Part shown: in pieces, positions 11,401 to 17,706 of the stretch
How positions within the stretch are numbered: the first letter of the stretch is position 1
Layout: each line of letters opens with the position of its first letter
Assembly (NCBI RefSeq): GCF_050586465.1
Contig: NZ_JBOCEG010000005.1
Coordinates: 335,444-399,443, forward strand
DNA length: 64,000 bases
Origin: CAJXYS01 sp913063035
GTDB lineage: Bacteria > Pseudomonadota > Alphaproteobacteria > Rhodobacterales > Rhodobacteraceae
Direction of reading: 5' to 3'
Notes under the pieces: model-generated
Databases searched by the model: none
The model's input: the letters and a program-made list of their open reading frames with translations, nothing else
Told to the model about the DNA's origin: nothing
Program-made: the position numbers and the translations under genes

Positions 11401-14400
11401 GAACACGTTCACGCGCCCGGTGATGACGTCGTCTCCGCCGGTGCCGTCGGTCCGTTCCATGCCGGGGGCAACGCCCCCGAAAATGACATACCCGGCACCG
11501 GAGTCGGCGCCGCCTTCATCCGCGCCCGGCGCCCCGATCAGCATGTCGGAGAACCCGTCGGCGTTCACGTCCCCGAGCAGCGCCACGCTGGCACCAAGCT
11601 CGTCGCCGGGGGCATCGCCCTGGACGATGAGCCCCCGCTCCGGCGTCAAGGCCCGCAGATCGAGACTGCCGCCCGAAACGTCCTGCCTGTGGCCGCCATA
11701 GACGAGGTAGGCGATACCCGCGGAGGTTCCGCCGTCATCGGCCAGCGGCGCCCCGAGAAGCAGGTCGTCATAGCCGTCCCGGTTCACGTCCGCGCCGCCG
11801 GCGACCGCGCGCCCGGCGACATCCCCGGCCGAAACCCCGATCAGCTTGAAACCGTCCGTCGGCGCCAGGTTCGCGAGATCCAGGTCTCCAAGGCCGGCCG
11901 CCTTGCCGTAGACAAGATAGGCCGCGCCCGCATCGGCGGCCACGGTGTCGTCCCCGTGGGCCCCGATGAGCAGGTCGTCGATTCCGTCGCCGTCGAAATC
12001 GCCGGCATTGGCAAGGCTGTAGCCGATAGTGTCGCCAGCGGCGCCTCCGGACAGGACGAGGCCCTCGCTTGCCGAAAGATCGGAAAGGTCGCGCGTGCCG
12101 GCCCCTTTCAGACCGGGATCTCCGAACACGACGAAGGCGGCGCCCCCGCCGGTCCCCGGCGCACCGACGAGGATGTCCGCGAGGCCGTCGCCGTTGAAAT
12201 CACCCGCGCCGGTCAGCGCGATGGCGCCGTCCGCGCCGGCAGACGTGCCGCCGAGGCTTAGCGCATGTTCCGGAGACAGGCTCGCCAGGTCGAGCGGGCC
12301 GGACAGCGAATCCTGCCCGAACACGACATACGCCTCTCCGGCCCCGCCATTGCGGCCGGGCGCCCCGATGAACAGATCGCTCAGCCCGTCTCCGTCGACG
12401 TCGCCGGTGCCGCCGACATCCCGGCCCGCGGCGTCGCCGGCAGCGACACCGCGGATCTCGATGCCCTGGCCAGGCGCGAGGCTGCCGAGGTCGATCGCAG
12501 CGGGTCCGCCCGACGTCCCGAAGATCAGGTATGCCGCGCCGGCCCCGTCCTTTCCCGGTGCGCCGAGCACGAAATCTTCCTGCGCGTCGTTGTTGACGTC
12601 CCCTGCCGCGGCGATGCTCCACCCTGCCAGGTCATCGCTGCCGGCCCCCCGAATGACGACGCCGTCCGACCCGCCGAGACCCGTCAGGTCCAGCACGCGG
12701 CGACCGTCGCCATCCAGGACACCGACGGGGCCGGTCTGCCCGTAGACGAGATAGGCCGCGCCGGCATCCGTGCCGGAGCCGTCTCCTTGCGGTGCGCCGA
12801 TGGCGATATCGGCCCGGCCGTCGCCGTTGATGTCGCCGACTCCGGCGCCGCTCCAGCCAGCGTGGTCGCCGCCCGTGTCGCCGATGATGACGAAGCCATC
12901 CGCCGGGTCGAGCGATCCTGCGTGAAGGCGCGCATTCGCGATCCGGAACTGACCGGTGGCGCCGGACGCGCCGTCTTCGCCGCCATCGGCCAGCAGCACG
13001 TCGAACGACACGCTCTGCCCGTCATGCCGCAGGGCGACCCGGCCATCGGCAAGCTCTTGCGCGGTGAAGTTCCGCGACGCCTGCGCAACGCCATCGATCA
13101 GCACCTGTGTTCCCGGGGCAGGCCCGAGGAAGAAACTGACCCCGGTCGCATCATCGTCCGGATCCGTGAAGAACAGGTCCTCGGGCGTCAGGGTATAGGT
13201 GCCTTCATAGTTCACATGGGCGACGAGATCGCCCAGGAACGCCGGGGCGTCGTTGATCGGCGTCACGTTGAAGGTAAGGTCGTAGCTTTCGCGCGACGCG
13301 ACGCCGCCCTGGTCCACCACCCGGAACTCGAACCCGGCATACTCCGCGCCGTTCTCGTTTTCAGCCGGGCGATAGGTCAGCAGCCCCTCGGCGAGCTCGT
13401 TGCGCCCATCGGTCAGGTCAAGCTCGACCGGGCCGGTCAGGGGCTCGCCGTCAAGCGCGAGCGTGCCGCGTTCCGGCAGGGTCTCGATCCGCAGGGCGGA
13501 CAGGCGGTCCAGCCCCGAGTCGCTGAAATTGAAATCGTCCTGCGAGAAGGTAAAGGTCGTATCCTCGTCCATCGTGACGACACGGTCTTCGCTTTCCGGG
13601 GGATCGTTGACGAAGACGGTATAAGTGGTCTCGCTGAAGAGGGGGTCTTCGGCGTTGTCACGGACGCTGAAGCGGATCCGCGCGTTTTCCTCTCCGGTCC
13701 TATGGAAGACGAGGTTCGGGATTTCACCCACCGGGATCACGGCGCCTTCCGACACGGCGTCGCCGCCGAGACGCAGCACACCGCCGCCGATGACCGCATC
13801 GATCCGGATCGCCCCGAGATCCTGGCCATCGGTCGCGATGTCGACGTCATCGAAGGCGAAATCCGAACGCGAGAAGGTGTAACTGGTGCCGACGGGCACG
13901 TTGATCAGCCCGTCCCCGCTGGTGGGGGCGTCGTTGACGGGGACCAGGTCGACCACGCCGACCGTCGAGATTTCCGCCCAGTCGCCCTCGGAGCCGCGGA
14001 CGTGGAACGTGAAGACCGAGTAATCCTGCCCGTTGTCGTTCTCCGCCTCCTGTCTGAAGGACAGGCGGCCTTCGGCGATCTCTTCGGCCGAAACCTCCAG
14101 CCCCTTGGTGGCGGGGGTTCCGCCCATGAACAGCGTGCCGCGGGGCGGAAGCGTCACGATCCTGATGGCAGATACGCCGGCGCCCAGATCGAAATCCTCG
14201 ACCGCGAAGGTGTAGTCGGAGTCCTCCGTCGCGGCGAAGCGGCGGACGCCACCGCCCTCCCCGGCGCTTTCGGTGTCCTGGTCGGTGCTGTCCTCCTCGG
14301 GCTCTTCTGCCGCGATGTCCTGGCGCATCCTGCTGTCGTCGGTGCTGGCCTGCGCCGCCTGGCTGTCGGCATCGCGCCCCTCTTCGGCGACGCCGAGCTG

Positions 14401-14979
14401 CGCCAGGTCCGGCCGGCTTTCCTGCGCCTCCGCGACGGGCTGCGCGGCATCGATGACCGAAACGGACTGCGCGCGTGAAACGACCACCGCGTCTTCGGGC
14501 ATTTGCGGCGACGTCGGTTCAGGCTGACCGGAGGGTGTGGACTCTGCCTGATCCGACGATACCCTGTCGCCGGTGCCGTCTTCGTCTTCCTCTTCTTCCA
14601 TGGCGGCGGCCGGGACGTTCGTGTCTCCGCCGAGCTGGTCGTCCGGCTCCTCCCCCTCGACCGTTGCCAGGGATGCCGAGATCTCGGACCCGTCGGCGGG
14701 CTGGGGAAAGGGCAGCCTGAGGCCGTTGTCGAGCGTGACACGCTCGACGGAGGAGAACATCCATTCGCCGGCTTCGACCGACGCGCCGTCAGAGAAGGAC
14801 ACCATCGGGCGGGTATCGGACACGGCCATGAGCGCGAGGTCGCGGACGAAGATCTGCGCGCCACCGTCGAGAGAAAACACCACGTCGGTGCCAACGACGT
14901 CGATGCGCACGATGTCGTTAAGGCTGAAATCCAGATCTAGGGAGCTGTCGACAACTTCACGTACTTGCAAGCCAGTCAC
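2488..14979 (-). CDS. Giant RTX protein, probable secreted adhesin (4163 residues)
   Basis: Modules in order: residues 1-90, a small beta-rich region (NDIVRIDVVGTDVVFSL) like the N-terminal prefix of BapA/LapA-type adhesins; 100-245, an acidic linker with PAAA at 123-126; about 246-680, four cadherin-like repeats; about 690-1165, seven FG-GAP repeats with GDxNxDG calcium loops, enough for a whole integrin-alpha-type beta-propeller; about 1180-3180, a long array of GGxGxDxLx RTX nonapeptide repeats with DYSGATGAVTVDL spacers; about 3185-3415 and 3600-3830, two related LamG/concanavalin-like modules ending in LEGYLAWKW or LEGFVAWKW; further RTX repeats; and 4033-4163, a C-terminal region that should carry the secretion signal. 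The start is GTG with a weak ribosome site, and no better start lies nearby. Known families suggest calcium-dependent surface attachment or biofilm formation. The ligand is unknown. Confidence 0.92.
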   Translation of the reverse strand: MTGLQVREVVDSSLDLDFSLNDIVRIDVVGTDVVFSLDGGAQIFVRDLALMAVSDTRPMVSFSDGASVEAGEWMFSSVERVTLDNGLRLPFPQPADGSEISASLATVEGEEPDDQLGGDTNVPAAAMEEEEDEDGTGDRVSSDQAESTPSGQPEPTSPQMPEDAVVVSRAQSVSVIDAAQPVAEAQESRPDLAQLGVAEEGRDADSQAAQASTDDSRMRQDIAAEEPEEDSTDQDTESAGEGGGVRRFAATEDSDYTFAVEDFDLGAGVSAIRIVTLPPRGTLFMGGTPATKGLEVSAEEIAEGRLSFRQEAENDNGQDYSVFTFHVRGSEGDWAEISTVGVVDLVPVNDAPTSGDGLINVPVGTSYTFSRSDFAFDDVDIATDGQDLGAIRIDAVIGGGVLRLGGDAVSEGAVIPVGEIPNLVFHRTGEENARIRFSVRDNAEDPLFSETTYTVFVNDPPESEDRVVTMDEDTTFTFSQDDFNFSDSGLDRLSALRIETLPERGTLALDGEPLTGPVELDLTDGRNELAEGLLTYRPAENENGAEYAGFEFRVVDQGGVASRESYDLTFNVTPINDAPAFLGDLVAHVNYEGTYTLTPEDLFFTDPDDDATGVSFFLGPAPGTQVLIDGVAQASRNFTAQELADGRVALRHDGQSVSFDVLLADGGEDGASGATGQFRIANARLHAGSLDPADGFVIIGDTGGDHAGWSGAGVGDINGDGRADIAIGAPQGDGSGTDAGAAYLVYGQTGPVGVLDGDGRRVLDLTGLGGSDGVVIRGAGSDDLAGWSIAAAGDVNNDAQEDFVLGAPGKDGAGAAYLIFGTSGGPAAIDLGSLAPGQGIEIRGVAAGDAAGRDVGGTGDVDGDGLSDLFIGAPGRNGGAGEAYVVFGQDSLSGPLDLASLSPEHALSLGGTSAGADGAIALTGAGDFNGDGLADILVGAPGTGGGAAFVVFGDPGLKGAGTRDLSDLSASEGLVLSGGAAGDTIGYSLANAGDFDGDGIDDLLIGAHGDDTVAADAGAAYLVYGKAAGLGDLDLANLAPTDGFKLIGVSAGDVAGRAVAGGADVNRDGYDDLLLGAPLADDGGTSAGIAYLVYGGHRQDVSGGSLDLRALTPERGLIVQGDAPGDELGASVALLGDVNADGFSDMLIGAPGADEGGADSGAGYVIFGGVAPGMERTDGTGGDDVITGRVNVFGDPRDDAVFAGAGADDIDGGDGDDALHGQAGDDTLRGGAGQDWLSGGDGSDTLWGGAGADRLDGGDGADTLEGGAGDDVLDGGLYDDVLTGGGGADSFLVSSGQDQITDFGDGPDTVRVLPRASATIEMRADWAAGPGDILSGDVTVLANGHDIDLRAAGGRAGVTVTNADSADGITVHGSGRIDRFTGGTGDDMFYPGTLQDTVDGGGGSDTIDISQFGTDIALRLGFGGESVGGPDQTFAGGQLQGIENVVTGAGDDDLFGNQFDNRFAAGGGDDTLVGGAGSDTLDYSTSTGSVVIRLDENGDAADVQDGLGGTDQIAGFENLIGGSGDDLLGGNAEDNLIDGRGGHDTADFGTAVGPLSITLDSDGNAAGVADGLGGIDQLLSIESLYGGAGDDVLTANAKDNTLRGGGGDDRLTGGAGTDTADFATSTGAVFVSLDENGDAVGVQDGLGGTDQLFGFENLVGGTGNDELTGNAQINRLYGAAGDDRLDGGAGDDRLFGDDGDDELVGGTGDDFLEGGAGADILDGGAGADSLAGGDGGDTLSGGAGDDTLEGGAGSDTVDLSDSGSSLVVDLTNVDPEGWVVVADGQGGTDRLKGIENVTGSNHDDTLTGDAGANRLTGGAGADRLTGGAGDDTLEGGDGIDTADYAGETGAVTVDLGAGTASGAAGADTLSGIENVVAGSGDDTLTGNDEDNTLEGRGGDDRLTGGAGDDTLDGGDGTDTADYAGATGAVTVDLSRSGAQTISDAEGDDTLIDIENVSGSDHDDALTGDAGANRLTGGAGSDTLSGGGGDDALLGGLGDDRLTGGAGDDALTGGGGIDTADYSAATGAVTVDLSSGAASGAAGADTLIGIENVTGSDHDDTLTGDAGTNRLTGGAGADTLSGGGGNDTLEGGDGIDTADYSAATGAVTVDLSDTNAQAISGTEGADTLIGIEYVIGGSGDDTLAGDAGANRLTGGAGADRLSGGGGDDTLDGGDGIDTADYSGAGDAVTVDLSDTTAQAISATEGDDTLIGIENVTGSDHDDTLTGDAGANRLTGGAGADRLTGGAGDDTLEGGDGIDTADYAGETGAVTVDLGAGTASGAAGADTLSGIENVVAGSGDDTLTGNDEDNTLEGRGGDDRLTGGAGDDTLDGGDGIDTADYAGAAGPVAVDLDAGAASGAAGDDTLIGIENVTGSDHDDILTGDAGANRLTGGAGADTFIARAGADHLDGGDGIDDVRYAASATGLTIDLSSTDPDGWVTAGADRLRDIENLTGSDHDDHLTGDAGANRLTGGAGDDTLSGAGGNDALLGGAGDDRLSGGAGDDTLEGGDGDDTADYSAAMDTVTVDLSDTTAQSISAAEGADTLTGIENVIGGSGDDDLTGDAEANRLTGGAGADTLTGGGGDDTLEGGDGTDTADYSGATGAVTVDLSDTNAQAISGTEGADTLTGIENVIGGSGDDHLTGDDKANRLTGGAGDDTLSGAGGNDALLGGAGDDTLTGGAGDDTLEGGDGTDTADYSGATGAVTVDLSDTNAQTISAAEGADTLTGIENVIGSDHDDALTGDAGANRLTGGAGADTLAGGAGNDTLLGGLGDDRLTGGAGDDVLTGGAGDDTLLGGAGDDTLTGGDGIDTADYSAATDTVTVDLSDTTAQTISATEGADTLTGIENVIGGSGDDTLTGDAGDNTLEGGAGEDTLTGGAGDDTLDGGDGIDTADYSGAGDAVTVDLSDTNAQTISATEGDDTLRDIENVTGSDHDDHLTGDAAANRLTGGAGGDALTGGGGNDTLLGGLGDDVLTGGAGDDTLTGGDGIDTADYGASAGDLNITLDDSGDATGVSDGLGGSDDLSGIENLTGGSGDDALTGNSQANTLAGGAGDDTLTGGDGGDTLRGGLDDDVLLGSAGTDTLEGGDGDDTLTGGAGNDTLDGGAGTDTADYSGATGAVTVDLDAGTASGAAGDDTLTGVENVIGSVHDDTLTGDDQDNRLISGGGTDEITGGAGNDVIGAAPQAVWTPLAISNLAVWFDGNDIDGDWTSEGTSEDGVQPNAYYGNHLINYWVDKSGNGHDLDPSGLSAHRRPWLIDASGTNPDHARFATALAGFVQEPNIGSGSLASVTRNLDGTLLYRHSTRQGWISENGDTTPNGIMPGADPDFFLNGESVDWATPNDVYDATYGAGNSLVTTSSAWLDWDEKGTQLFLGGWSTNGRFMDVMIFDGALGESDRQLLEGYLAWKWDIALPDEHPYAEDTSLFAGTADSGVLTLDGGAGDDVLISGGGADTLAGGDGNDTASFVTAEQGVVVDLDDNGDATTGNDGYGNGDVLTSIENLVGGSAPDTLTGNSADNVIEGGGGDDTLDGEGGNDTVSYASASGGVTVDLGAGTASGAAGNDTFSNFQNVIGSAHDDTLRAGDTDGQLEGGAGDDVIGAAPQAVWTPLSISSLMAWLDGSDIDGDWVEEGGNEAGLLVNQRVATWRDKTGNGYNIRGHDASHKKPNIEWDSESARYMVKFADDWAQINDLADAGVGALVSVTEDVQDGATLLADMSHAYKGWSVRNGHTSDEWRNVNPGAMYHNGELVNWNQDDAYDATWGEESTIIVANTLDFGGYVGQARVYDHGENARLKDLMIFDAPLSDSDRHLLEGFVAWKWGGTLDADHPYAGESDLFAGSDSGSGPTPSLTLLGGAGDDVLISGAGLDTLDGGDDTDTASFVNGLQAVEIDLDDNGDATAVNDGFGNADTLTSIENLVGGSTGDTLSGNSGANVIEGGFGADTLDGEGGIDTVSYENATGAVTVDLAAGTASGADGNDTLSNFENVIGSAHDDTLTGDGGANVIEGRGGADTLDGGAGADYLHILASQVGNLAAGAVDGGADGDADEVVVEDMSGTFDLGDFRDGGGDARAVNFDILDLRNDTAGDTVQVSLDDLAALTSGATGGAEPISIRLDSGDTFTVTDDPTSFDESTTSETNAKGEEGNLYQYTDVSVPSTVLAEVHIVTAA
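7990..8352. repeat. 363-bp internal direct repeat of the RTX gene, copy 1
   Basis: This segment is repeated at 9241-9603, exactly 1251 bases (417 codons) away. By eye I find only two base differences, whereas other RTX units in the gene differ far more from each other. The offset is a multiple of three, so the reading frame is kept. Confidence 0.85.
9241..9603. repeat. 363-bp internal direct repeat of the RTX gene, copy 2
   Basis: Second copy of the 7990-8352 segment. It encodes one complete spacer-plus-RTX unit (ADYAGETGAVTVDLGAG and flanking nonapeptides). The near-identity points to a recent duplication or gene conversion inside the array. Confidence 0.85.
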
Positions 14980-15624
14980 CGTTTACCCACAAGGCAAGCC
15001 CCTCACCCAAACTCCTGGCTTGCCCGGTTACCCTTACTGAAGGGCGATTTCGCAAGATCACCCGAAAAACTACATGATCCGTGTAGGGGAGGCTAGTCGC
15101 CGAAGCGCCACGCTACCCCCGCCGGATACTTTCGTATAACATTTGACAGGGCGTTAGCGGAAGCCTCGACCACCGGCTTAGGTAAACGATTTGGTGAAGT
15201 GGGCTTCATCACCAGAGGGGAATCCGACACCCCCGCGCCGTTGAGGCGCCGTTGGCGACAGGGCTTCCGAGACCGCCCCGGCCCGGAGCGGACAGCTTGG
15301 CGGAACGCTTGTGGAGGCGCGGGCATCGTCCACACCGTTCGCAATCGGCCCGCGGCGGGCAATAGGGGTGCCTTGCGCGCCCCTTACCGACGTCGCGATC
15401 TGTGCGGCCCTGCGCTTAAGATGCGCCAATACCGAAAACGATGCTTGTGCTTGCACTGGTCGGGGCGCAAGGAGCGGTCATCTCGCGACGTCCACGATGC
15501 CAAGTCATGATCGTCGGACGATCCGCGCCGGATGACCGCGGTGCGGGCTTTGCAGGCCTTGCCGGGTCCGCCAACCATCCCCTGAACCGCTGTCCGGAAG
15601 ACCCGTGCACGCCACGGGAAAAGC
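14980..15624. other. Gene-free 645-bp stretch upstream of the RTX operon
   Basis: I find no convincing gene here. Short open frames exist on both strands but none has a good ribosome site or a recognisable product. The segment nearest the RTX start holds an inverted repeat (14993-15024), and the leader and promoter of the secretion operon should lie here. Confidence 0.55.
14993..15024. promoter_or_regulatory. Inverted repeat just upstream of the RTX start, candidate operator or leader hairpin
   Basis: GGCAAGCC at 14993-15000 is matched by its exact reverse complement GGCTTGCC at 15017-15024 with a 16-base spacer. It sits 14 bases before the GTG start of the RTX gene. It could bind a regulator or fold in the leader mRNA near the ribosome site. 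Function is inferred from position only. Confidence 0.4.
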
Positions 15625-16659
15625 CTACCGGGTGAAGTCGGTTATGACCGCCGTTCCAGGGGGTGTCGGGCCCTTCATCGCGCGCAGTTCAGCACCGGCG
15701 GCGGACAACGCGATCTCCCTGTCGAGCATCGGGCCCAGATCCACGTCGCCCCGCTCGATCATCCCCAGAAGCGACGGATACTTCCATGAGGGCATGCCGC
15801 GCGTGCCGTAGAACGCCAGTTGCTTGGAATAGATCGCCCGCATGTTGACGTTCATGAAGCCATCGCCCGACGGCATTCCGACATGAACATGCCGGCCAAG
15901 GGTCGCCAGGCACTCGACCGACGCGTTCGTCGTGGCCGCGATCCCCAGTGCCTCGATGGAGACCTGCGCGCCGCCACCGGTGATGTCGCGGATCGCCTCT
16001 GCGACATCGCCGTCCGACGCGTTCACGGCAGCATCGGCGCCCAGTTCCAGGGCACGGGTCAGTTTTTCCTCAACGACATCGACAACCACGACCCGTGCAC
16101 CCAGCATCTTGGCCAACAGCAGGGCAGACAGGCCAATCCCCCCGGTGCCATGAACGGCGACCCATTCCCCCGTTCGGACATTGGCCCGGTCGGTCAGGGC
16201 GTGCCAGGCCGTCGTGACCCGGCAGCCCAATCCAGCCGCAAGGGCCGGCGAAAGCGTTTCCGGCAGATGCACGAGATTGTGGTCGAAGGGCACGGCGACG
16301 AATTCCGCGTAGGCGCCGGGCGGTCCGAACCCGGGCACAACGGAGTTTTCGCAGGTGTTCGACGCGCCGGTCTGGCAGGCGAGACATTCGCCGCATCCCA
16401 GGATGAACGGGGCGATCAGCTTGTCGCCTGGCTTGTGCTTTGCCCGCGCCCCGGCTTCGACAACCGTCCCGCAATACTCGTGGCCGAGGATTGAACCCCG
16501 CGTGACCTTCGGATGGGCGCCGACCCAGCCATGAAAGTCGGACCGGCACACGCCGCAGGCAGCGACCTCGAGCACGACGCCGTTATCCGGGCAGGCTGGG
16601 TCCGGGACCGTTTCGATCGACAGGTCTGCGTTGAAGTTCTGAATGACTGCTGCGCGCAT
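15625..16659 (-). CDS. Zinc-dependent alcohol dehydrogenase (MDR family)
   Basis: This 344-residue protein has the full medium-chain dehydrogenase layout. The catalytic zinc site is seen in CGVCRSDFHGW and GHEYCG, the structural zinc site in the four-cysteine run CGECLACQTGASNTC, and the NAD(P)-binding fold in GTGGIGLSALLLAKMLGA. The length is normal for the family. I start at 16659 (MRAAVIQNF), where the conserved domain begins; an upstream ATG at 16707 would add 16 residues with no family support. It reads toward the RTX operon but is separated from it by about 650 gene-free bases. The substrate cannot be named from sequence. Confidence 0.88.
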   Translation of the reverse strand: MRAAVIQNFNADLSIETVPDPACPDNGVVLEVAACGVCRSDFHGWVGAHPKVTRGSILGHEYCGTVVEAGARAKHKPGDKLIAPFILGCGECLACQTGASNTCENSVVPGFGPPGAYAEFVAVPFDHNLVHLPETLSPALAAGLGCRVTTAWHALTDRANVRTGEWVAVHGTGGIGLSALLLAKMLGARVVVVDVVEEKLTRALELGADAAVNASDGDVAEAIRDITGGGAQVSIEALGIAATTNASVECLATLGRHVHVGMPSGDGFMNVNMRAIYSKQLAFYGTRGMPSWKYPSLLGMIERGDVDLGPMLDREIALSAAGAELRAMKGPTPPGTAVITDFTR

Positions 16660-16975
16660 TGCCCAACCACGTTTCTTATTGGGGATGCTCCCCGGAACCG
16701 CCATCACATCTCAATCGGACCATATAGGCAAGGTCGAGACGTCACAGGGGGATCTTTCTGTCGCTTGCGAGCGTGCCGCGCGATCGGAGCGGCCGTCTCG
16801 CGATTGCAGCCAGAAGCCTGCCAAATGGACCACTCGGACCTTGGAATTGATTGCGCTGGCCAATTCTTGTTCAGGGGGGATGTATTTCAGCTCGCCCATT
16901 TTGGGGCGAGACAGCGTTGAGAATTGCCCTAGTTTCTCGACTATCCTTAAAAAGATTTTTCGCATTGGAGAGCAA

Positions 16976-17659
16976 ATGAGATTTCCTGGCCACTTTTTAA
17001 AATGGGCCCTCGCGCTCATGTTTTCCTTTGCGTGGGCACCAATCCTGAAAGCGGAGTTGCGCACCCTGCCTGCGCATGTGCCGATGGTACGGGCCACCAC
17101 CCCGCCCGACGGGGCCAAAAACCTATGCGAGACATATAGCTGGGCCTGCCGCCGCGGTTCGCAAAAGAACCTGCCGGTCGAGCGCGCGATCGAGTTCGTC
17201 CGCAAGATCAACCTCGACGTCAATCGCAAGATCAGGTCTCAATCCGACCAGCGACAATATGGACGGGAGGAATACTGGACCTTGCCCGAGTCCGGGCGAG
17301 GCGACTGCGAAGGTTATGCGCTTTTGAAAAAGCGTCTTCTTCTGGCGGAGGGTATCGATCCTTCCCGGCTTCTGCTGGCCACCGTACTGGATACGAGGAT
17401 GAGCTCGCATGCGGTCCTGGTCATCCGGCGCCCCTCGGGCGATTACGTGCTCGACAACCTGTCGAACCGGATCCTGCACTGGTCGGAAACCGGTTACGTT
17501 TTTCTGCGTATTCAGGATCCCGAGGCGCCGCATCGCTGGTTCATGGTGATGCGCGGCGGTCGTGTCGACGATGCGATGCAGCGACGCGGAAGCATGAACC
17601 AGCCGACATCGTCGCTGGGTAGGGCACTGGCGCCGCCGAGCAGACTGGTGCTGCCGTGA
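16976..17659 (+). CDS. LapG-type periplasmic cysteine protease (BTLCP / transglutaminase-like family)
   Basis: The 227-residue protein has a signal peptide (hydrophobic stretch at 9-22, cleavage likely near AEL) and the bacterial transglutaminase-like cysteine protease domain. The catalytic triad is visible as Cys111 in RGDCEGYA, His145 in SSHAVLVI and Asp160 in DYVLDNL. The spacing (34 and 15 residues) is close to that of Pseudomonas LapG. GGAG lies just before the ATG. LapG is known to cut large RTX adhesins after a folded N-terminal plug at an Ala-Ala site and so release biofilms. A giant RTX gene lies 2 kb away and carries PAAA at residues 123-126, so this pairing is plausible. No LapD-type c-di-GMP receptor is visible in the window. 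Other BTLCP members have unknown roles. Confidence 0.85.
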   Translation: MRFPGHFLKWALALMFSFAWAPILKAELRTLPAHVPMVRATTPPDGAKNLCETYSWACRRGSQKNLPVERAIEFVRKINLDVNRKIRSQSDQRQYGREEYWTLPESGRGDCEGYALLKKRLLLAEGIDPSRLLLATVLDTRMSSHAVLVIRRPSGDYVLDNLSNRILHWSETGYVFLRIQDPEAPHRWFMVMRGGRVDDAMQRRGSMNQPTSSLGRALAPPSRLVLP

Positions 17660-17706
17660 TTTGAACAAGCGGTGTCGGGCCGGCAAGGGCACCGTGGTTT
17701 TCAACA

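Noticed and set aside
8809..12261. A 1150-codon open frame on the plus strand
   Set aside because: It is antisense to the RTX repeats. Its valine- and arginine-rich repeats are the complement of the GGxGxDxLx codons, and it has no ribosome site or known domain.
15093..15362. An 89-codon open frame upstream of the RTX gene
   Set aside because: No ribosome site, no known family, and competing frames of similar length on both strands.
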